From Haliotis asinina (taxonomy: Eukaryota; Mollusca; Gastropoda; Lepetellida; Haliotidae), in the NCBI RefSeq assembly GCF_037392515.1, contig NC_090290.1, positions 17,373,753 to 17,437,752 of the forward strand: DNA of 64,000 nt, in the 5' to 3' direction. This document shows, piece after piece, positions 57,202 through 64,000 of this stretch. The position numbers were made by a program, and so were the translations under genes. A model generated the notes under the pieces. It was not told where the DNA came from. It saw only the letters and a list, made by a program, of their open reading frames with translations, and did not search any database. The stretch's first letter is position 1. Each line of letters begins with the position of its first letter.

Positions 57202-57359
57202 GTTAAAAGGTAAATCTGTACAGAATGAGGGTGAATGAATGACCTTACGTTCCACGACCATGTAAGTATGAATGAGGATACATGAATAATATATTATTAA
57301 TGAGAGGCGAAATACGTACTTTGTAACAGAATGACATTAATAATTCGCAAACCAAGACT

Positions 57360-58230
57360 AACCATTCGTCGTGCAAATGACGTTAGTGTCAAATCAGGTT
57401 TTGCACGTGATCACGTGATCTTCAAATCGAAGTTTTCTTCATTTTGCACATGTTTGCATTGGCCTCAATAATTGAAAAACAAAACACTTTTAAACCACAG
57501 TTCTAACGGTACTTTAAATGCCACGATCCTCAAGTGTGCAACGTGAACGTGCCATTGGCATGTTGCTAGCGGGAAGATCAGTTATTGACGTCGCAAGAGA
57601 AGTGAGATGGAGCCGCCGTACTGTGTATGACTTGTGAGGTCGTCTACAACAAACTGGCACCACTTCTGATCGCCCAAGGACCGGTCGTGTGACGTCACGA
57701 GCAGAAGACCGTCAAATCGTCAAATATGTCACCTACGTGACAGATTTCTGCCTGCCACTCGAACAAGTGCTGAGATGTTTAGAGGTCGACTGTCCTCACA
57801 GACCATTCGAAATCAGTTGCAGGCTGCCAATCTCCATTCTCGACGTCCATACCGTTCCCGACTTCTGGAAACCTCACAGCTGCTGCTTACCGTGACCACG
57901 TGCTCACCCAGGTCTACAGTTCCAGCATTATAATGCCCGGCCGCATACCGCGATGTTGACACGAGATTCCCTTCAAAATGCTGGAATCAGCGTCATGGGC
58001 TGGCCATCTAGGTTCCCTGACCTTAATCCGACAAAGCGAGTTTGGGATGCACCTGGGAGAAGGCTTTGTGGTGTTAGGAACCAACCTCAGAATTTGCAGG
58101 AACTTGGCGCTGCCTTGAATGAGCAACGGCGTAGAATCCCCGACGACTTGTTCTCAAGCATCGGGCCGTTGATTAGGAGACGGTGTTTGGCAGTGGTGAA
58201 TACGCAGGGCGACAATACACAATATTGAAC
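57360..58230 (+). pseudogene. Tc1-type transposase remnant 2
   Basis: Leader 57,360-57,530 matches Tc1 remnant 1. Coding traces start at about 57,538 (HTH region, AGRSVIDVARE). A deletion removes the middle of the gene near 57,840. The C-terminal part is open at 57,953-58,228 with MGWPSRFPDLNPTKRVWDAP (third catalytic-acid region; the usual ...PIE..WD has become ..TKR..WD) and QNLQELGAALNEQRRRIPDD. Many stops upstream. It is inactive. Confidence 0.8.
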
Positions 58231-58579
58231 TAAGAAATTTCGATTTTTTATTCTTGTGACTTGATATTCTGTATACCCATGTTTTGGAACGGCAGTGTAA
58301 TCTAATGGAACTGTGTGGCACCGTCGACGACGTCACTGTATCGAGTACATTACACAAATTTCAGCAATGAAGTACTAACATTTTGACTATCTTACCGTCT
58401 TTTGTTCTTTTATAGTGCCCTGAAGAGAGAATGTGAAGTTTCTCTTTGACTCAGTATACTCTCTGTGTACGGAAAGAGCACAAAACTACAACACTGTACA
58501 ATTAGCGGGAAATAGGGAGAAAATTACATTAGCAATGGTAGCGCTGTCGAGAAAGAGAGCGCTGCATGACACAAATATG
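58231..58579. other. No recognisable gene
   Basis: Between Tc1 remnant 2 and the start of segmental-duplication unit B. A run at 58,280-58,300 may be the transposon's 3' end (ACGGCAGTGTAATC), but I cannot pair it with a 5' end. Confidence 0.4.
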
Positions 58580-58613
58580 CTTGACAAATCTAACTTGAAC
58601 ATTCTAGTAGTGG

Positions 58614-61600
58614 TTAATTGTTCAACGAAAGGGGAAAGAATACCTCACAATAGAATCTCAAACCTTCACTCACGGATATTGTTTTTGATATTTTTACAGT
58701 GTGGCAGAAAAGGTCATTTTTATTAAAATGTTTCTTCGTCTCGGAGACTGGTCCAACATGAAAGTAGGACCCAGGCATCATGAAAAGATTCTCCAACTTT
58801 TCTATTCCACGGAAAACTGTGGGAAATATCAACTCAGCAAACAAATTAAATCGGGAGAAATGTTCCAGATAGTAAAGGACGTCAACTTTATACCGTACAG
58901 GAACATAGTGAATATCGGATGAGCCAATATAGAACCCGTCTCTCTCCTTTGAATTGATGAAAAGCATCCTTGTGAAACTGTCGTATCTGTGTCTGTCCAC
59001 AGCTTTCAAAGCTTGTAGACCAGCCTTGTATGCCGGCATACCTATTATGGGATGCTCAACATTATGTCCAACCTCCTTTTTAGATAGCTGTACAACTTTT
59101 CCACGATAAACCCAAATTTTGTTTAGCGGCATCTTGTGAATGTTCCACACGTTAAGCAGTACATCGTCCCCGATGTATAAGTAGCCGTCAACTCGAAACT
59201 GCATCTTCATCACTTGTATCAAACAGTGTTGAAAAAATGTACCATGCTTGTGGTCAACTTCCATGAAGGTCAGGGGCTTGGGATGTAATTTGGCGTAGGT
59301 GTGGAATTTAGTTTTATTGGCCCCACAGTAGACGATGTGAGGGAAATGCATGCCGTACATTGCCTCCAGAAACTCTAGGTTCTCATAGTGTGGAAAGTTA
59401 AACACTATCATTAACACGATGTTTGGATACGTTATGACTGACTTTAGTTCTGGCGTCGTAAGAGACAGATTTGTACAATATGAAGCTACTTGAGCGGCAT
59501 ATACAACAGTGACTGGTGACTGTGTGCCTTGGGAATATACCTGAGGTGGGTTTTGCTCAGCTGCCCAGAATGTGAGACTGACCTGTTGATCCGTCAGACG
59601 TGTTTGGTTCGGCAGTTTCTCCTCTAGTATGTATTGGGCACCGTCTTTCAGAGAACCAGAAGAAATTCTTTGTGGTTCCTTATAACCAAGTGACACAAGA
59701 TCCTTGATCCAAAGATTCGTCAATCTTGCATCCCTATCTTTCCAGAAGTTTTCATATGCCATGTCAGCTGACAACTGAGAGACACAAGCAAAGAATGTCA
59801 AATCTGGCCCACATCTCCATTTGGTCAGAAAATCAAGAAGTCGTTCTGTCTGGAAGTACAGGTCTGTCTCTTCTTTAGCGTCGCTTAGGTAGGAGTGGGA
59901 ATTCCTCTTCTGGTAAGCATTTGGTGGGAAGAATCCAACGTTTCCTCCTATTTCCCACAGCAGTCTCTGAGCCCAATAGCCTCTCCAGATATCACACACT
60001 CGGAATGTCGGAGTGCTTGGAATCAGGAGTGCCCAAAATGCATCATACAGAAAAAGGGTATTCTGGGAGTTAAAGGGAGAGAACACGCCCGCCGGAACAA
60101 GTGCTGGTGGAGCTCTCACATCAAAGGTCACATTCAGCTGAGAACTGGTTTGTTTCCGGGTCAATCTGAAAATAGCGTCCATATCCGGATCACCATTGAC
60201 CACACCCTGCTGAATAGATGGAGTTTTCCAGTGATTTAGTAGATACTCTGATGTCGGCCTTTCCCCTACGGACCCAAGTGGATAGCCTCTAGGCCACAAT
60301 GTCGGCTGTCCAAAATGACGATAGGGATTAAAGAGTTTTTTCCCTCTGTACAAGATTCCCCACATTGTTGGATCCAGTATGAAGGATTTCAGACGATCAA
60401 GAGGACGATTGTCATCATCAGTCTCATAAATAACAGTTGCACCATGAGCTATAGCAAACAGATATCCCACTGTTTTCCTGGCATAGCTTCCTTCCGGCAC
60501 AAGAGACTCTGATTCAAAACCGAGGCTATGTTGATCTTCTAAGCTTAAAAATACACAGTTTGGATGCCTGAAATGGTAACATATACTATCATGTAGGTTT
60601 AGTGTCAGAATTAGTAAACGGCAATACATATGCATATATATTGTCATGTATTCACTAATAGAAATCATTAATTTCTCGATCATCACTAACTTTTACTTTT
60701 ACATAATTATAGACCCTGACATTACCTCCAGTCCTTTGGAGTCTTAGTGTCTCCGACAACAACAACCTTCCATCCAGGTATCTCTGCCATGAACTTGATG
60801 TCTGGTGTGGGGTTGAATATGGTTGTCACAACTATCCATCGATCTGACGAAACTGTGCTGAACTTGTCCGGTAGCCTAGAAAATAGATTATCTGAACAAT
60901 CTTCTCATTGTGATTAAAAGAAAAGTACCATCCAATCCATCCAAACACTCGCCTTCCCAACGTATATCCGTATAATGTATATACTGTCACTTTGGCGGGT
61001 CTTAGCGCTATATTAAATGAAAGGGATGCCGCGGGTTCAACACACTAAGTTCTTTTCAGGGCAAATGCAACAATGATCACTGTATCTATCCCATTACAAA
61101 TTTGCACACTTTTCAAGCAAATAGATTTACCTACGAAATGAGACACGGAAGAAGTACGTTGGAGCTAGGGTCTTCGGAAGCTCGAAAAATCATGATTTCT
61201 CGATTCCGAACCTAAATCCCTGATATTTTGTAGCAATAACTCACCTTTTATTGTGAATTTAATACACCTATAATTTGTGTATTATTATTTCACAGAATAC
61301 ACAAATGATGTGCACCAAAACACGTGTCAGCGCGCTCATTATTCTGAAGACACATACACCATATCGTCATAAACTTTCGTCAATGAAGTCCAAGTCTAAC
61401 CCTGAACTTCACATATGAAATAGTATGTATACAGTACAACATCAGTTTTGATTAATCGGGAATATTTTCTGGGTTTGTTGTTATCACACATGACAAAGTT
61501 TTCGCCATATAACCAATGTTCTGCAATTGGTTACACCCAGTCATTATCCCTGGGGGTAACTTAAGGCATTCACCCGTCACGTCGAAAATGGGAGTTTGAT

Positions 61601-61941
61601 TTCCCACATGGGTACAATGTGTGAAGTCCATTTGTGGTGTTCCCCGCTACAATAATGTTGGTACATTGCTAAAAGGGGCGTAAAATCAACCTCACTCACT
61701 CACTCACTCACTCATCTGACAAAGCTTCAAACGTGCATACGTCTGCATCAACCAGTTATTTAATGAACATTACTAATCCAAATTCCTTGATCAACCTTGA
61801 TGTCAAACCCTTGTCGACGGTGTCACTCTTGGTTTTCTTAACTGGACCATCCAAATACGTGTAAACGCCCAAAAGACACACAGAAGCGACACACAGGATT
61901 ATAAAAACTGACTGTCTCCGATGCAGAACACCCATGTTCAT
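58614..61941 (-). CDS. STELLO/DUF288-type glycosyltransferase-like protein, copy B
   Basis: Exons 61,941-61,796, 60,875-60,726 and 60,567-58,614 give 749 codons plus stop. Exons 2 and 3 have exactly the same lengths and splice phases as copy A. It has two more residues at the N-terminus because the codon before MGVL is also preceded by an ATG (MNMGVL). One membrane segment near the N-terminus (QSVFIILCVASVCLLGVYTY) suggests a type II membrane protein. ETDDDN (about residue 147) and YIGDDV (about 564) are conserved. By hand count ~40 of 650 residues of exon 3 differ from copy A, and about 19 of those fall in 100 residues between the two domains. No stop or frameshift, so both copies look functional. 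The exon 1 donor (GTTGAT) is weak here too. Confidence 0.85.
61545..61714 (+). mobile_element. SINE family B, in intron 1 of STELLO copy B
   Basis: A tRNA-like 5' part (GGCATTCACCCGTCACGTCG, then GGGAGTTTGATTTCCCAC, a decayed B-box context) is followed by ATGGGTACAATGTGTGAAGT. The 3' end is ATTGCTAAAAGGGGCGTAAA, then (CACT)n. Copy A keeps only the 3' end at the same place. It differs from SINE A over the body but shares the tail type. Confidence 0.82.
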
Positions 61942-61949
61942 TGGACCTG

Positions 61950-63066
61950 CAGCAAAAATAAGATTGTCAGTGAGGCAGGACAACTAATGCTAAAACTGAA
62001 CCATTTTTTACAAAGTACGTAGATGGTTTTATTGTTGTGTCTTATGAAGGGGAAAGAATGCTGAGTTTTGTTGCTGGCTCTGTAATACATGGACCAAAAT
62101 GAACACATTCTTTTTTCAAATGCATTCATCAAGTCTGTGGTACAGACCCTGAAGCAAATATATCTATGAAAGCCCACGCATGTCTAGAAAATGTGGGAAG
62201 TCTAGATTTCCTTTGCTTCTGAAAATTAAGAAAGTCTCAGAGCTCCATTTCAGTTTATTATTATTTTTTATTACAGAGGGTTTTGTTCAGTAAAGCACTA
62301 GTAGTTAGTCTCTGAGTTAAGAATGGACTTTAATAGGTTTATGGTTAATGGACTGGGTTTACACATTCATTCTCAAATTATAAACACAAAAGATACAAAT
62401 AAACAGACCCCACATTTACATTGTCACGTGGTGTTTTCCATGAAACGGACAAGGAAGCAAAATCTTGTACGGAACAAAATTGTTACAATAATAAATAACC
62501 AAATCAATGGAAATAAAATAAATTATATAAAACTCAGCGGGTTTCGTGGGTTTTAAAATAATGTAAATAAAAGAATGTAACGGAACGAAGATAATGTAAG
62601 GAATAGTCGAAAAATACTAGTAGACAAACTACAAAAATAAAATACCCCTTGGCTGTTAAATGAATTAACGGTATATTCAACCATTCGAAACTTGAAAGTG
62701 TATGAACTTAATGTAAACAACACATCCCGGGAGTCACGTGTCCGGGAATTAATAATACTAAGGAGGCCACACCTCCCACAGCAGTCAAAATGTGATACAT
62801 ATAAGAATGAAGCTACATCCCTTGCAGTGTAAACGTATGTCTTGACTTTAGACGATTCCAGTAATCCCCTTTGTAAGAAATCCTCAGCTGAGACTGTAAC
62901 TTGATAATGTAAACATAACATGTCGGAATGACCTTGACCTTGTGCCGTAGCCCTGCAATCCTAAAATGCTTGTGAAACTCAAATTTGCCACACCAATGCT
63001 AAGCTTGAAAGCTCTATTTATAGGTGACGTAGAGTCACATGATACACTATCGTGACGTTAGAATAT
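61950..63066. promoter_or_regulatory. Upstream region of STELLO copy B
   Basis: Begins with the acceptor TTGCTGCAG before the first coding exon, implying an upstream noncoding exon. Blocks match 22,930-24,226. Between the blocks it has small indels relative to copy A. I cannot identify a promoter. Confidence 0.5.
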
Positions 63067-63071
63067 CCAAG

Positions 63072-63877
63072 CCAGCGCAGATTCTCTGGGTGAGAATGAC
63101 GGACCTGCTTGGTGTGCCCTGCCTGGGACAAGACGCTTGCGTTTCTGGGACGGTCCTGACAGTTGATGCCCAGGAGACGCTTCAGGCAGTGCATGAACTC
63201 CGGGTAGTAACATTCTCTGTAGGTATACTCCAGTCCCTCATCGTTGGCTTGAGCGAAGCATTCATGCAGTTCTTGCATCAGTGTTTTAGCCGTGTCGATG
63301 CAAGGGTGGCCCTTAAAGCGATGGACTCGTTTGGGGCAGCATCTCTAGCTTGCTGCTGACCCGGGAGTGATCAGTGTCACAGTCAGCACATGGTAAGTGC
63401 GAGTGACACGCACATGGTTGAGCATGGGTCTTTTGGTGATGACAAAGTCCAGCTGGTCCCAGTGTTTGGATCTGTGGTGCGTCCAAGGCACTCTGTGGTG
63501 TGGCTTGGTAGTGTATAAGGTGTTGGTGATAAGCAGGTCTTGGTAGGAGCAAAGCTCAAGTAGCCACTGTCCGTTCTCGTTTAGCCTGCCTACGCCGAAA
63601 TGCCCAATGTAGGCCAAGAGGTGCGTAAGACTTCCCTGCCAGTACGTAACCGCTCCATCAGCAAGACCCATGCAGTGTCTCGTAGTGGCGACACACGGGA
63701 ACTGGGCCTTAAGCTGAACCTCCAGAGGAAGACCCCAGACATGTGGCATGCAGGCCCATTGGCACCCTTGTCTATGGTAGCATAACATAACCAGTAACCC
63801 TGATAATTATGGACTGGGGCATTAACTTGACATGTACACTTAGTAAAGATAAATTGTTTACTTCGATCCTCACCCAA
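63072..63877 (-). pseudogene. RTE-type LINE remnant B
   Basis: Endonuclease region: YIGHFGVGRLNENGQWLLEL, CSYQDLLITNTLYTTKPHHR, then SKHWDQLDFVITKRPML. This is joined through a short stretch (HECFAQANDEGLEYTYRE) to GINCQDRPRNASVLSQAG and the start of the LRWLG block, which is cut at 63,071 by the unit B deletion. It retains more of the endonuclease than remnant A. The RT is deleted as in A. Confidence 0.78.
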
Positions 63878-63899
63878 AATCTAATAAGGTGGGAAAATA

Positions 63900-64000
63900 T
63901 GTGAGATGTGTGGATGGGATGGAGATGTGCGGATGTGATGGAGAAGATGTGTGGATGTGACAGAGATGTGTGGATGTAGTGGAGAAGATGTGATGTAGAT
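63900..64000. repeat. Degenerate GATGTG/TGGATG repeat tract, to window end
   Basis: Units such as GATGTGTGGATG and GATGGAGA in irregular order, homologous in position to 26,130-26,280. Confidence 0.75.

Larger units (their letters stand above)
58580..64000. repeat. Segmental duplication, unit B (continues beyond the window)
   Basis: Same order and orientation as unit A: STELLO gene, upstream region, RTE remnant and GT/GGA tract. It lacks the 1.3 kb at 24,227-25,538 of unit A. The join at 63,067-63,071 shows CCAAG once. Confidence 0.9.

Noticed and set aside
1-64000. CRISPR arrays, bacterial operons, tRNA or rRNA genes
   Set aside because: None seen; repeats are eukaryotic mobile elements and minisatellites, and the only tRNA-like segment is the SINE B head.

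Overview
The window is eukaryotic nuclear DNA, most likely from a marine gastropod mollusc and plausibly an abalone (Haliotis). The reasons are intron-split genes, no bacterial-type operons, and many SINE and LINE copies whose 3' tails are (ACTC)n. I recall these tails and SINE bodies from abalone sequences, but the species call is inference.

Layout. 1-19 kb is a retrotransposon nest. It begins with a partial minus-strand LINE (1-787), then a SINE, then a decayed Tc1-type transposon that carries an LTR-like insert. A plus-strand LINE follows (called L1 here, 2,938-17,762). It was split first by a minus-strand LINE (L2, 5,390-11,180, 14-bp target duplication) and again by a 2.9-kb inverted-repeat DNA transposon that contains a ~1-kb minisatellite (13,630-16,576). 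19.7-22.9 kb holds a three-coding-exon minus-strand gene for a STELLO/DUF288-type glycosyltransferase-like protein. 22.9-36.7 kb is intergenic: RTE, Tc1, CR1/jockey-like and LINE remnants (L3), a fold-back hairpin and small tandem repeats. 36.7-51.9 kb is a pile of four minus-strand copies of the same LINE family (L4-L7). L7 (44,781-50,892) is full length, has both ORFs open and has a perfect 12-bp target duplication. 51.9-57.2 kb is a ~5.3-kb imperfect palindrome; each arm carries a broken THAP-domain exon. 58.6-61.9 kb holds a second STELLO/DUF288 gene, about 94% identical to the first over the large exon, in the same orientation, followed by the same flanking sequence to the window end. The two genes are a segmental duplication ~39 kb apart.

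Most notable points. (1) The LINE family has a compact RNA fold at its exact 5' terminus with the layout of an HDV-like self-cleaving ribozyme. Compensatory changes between copies in stem P2, and possibly P1, support it. (2) Two unrelated SINE bodies share the 3' stem and (ACTC)n tail of this LINE, which suggests a LINE/SINE partnership, and one SINE also shares an 18-bp core with the LINE 5'UTR. (3) ORF1 and ORF2 of the intact LINE overlap as TAATG, which suggests stop-start coupled translation. (4) The DNA transposon, palindrome and STELLO duplication each preserve junctions that give an order of events. Everything is read by eye; no search or folding program was run.
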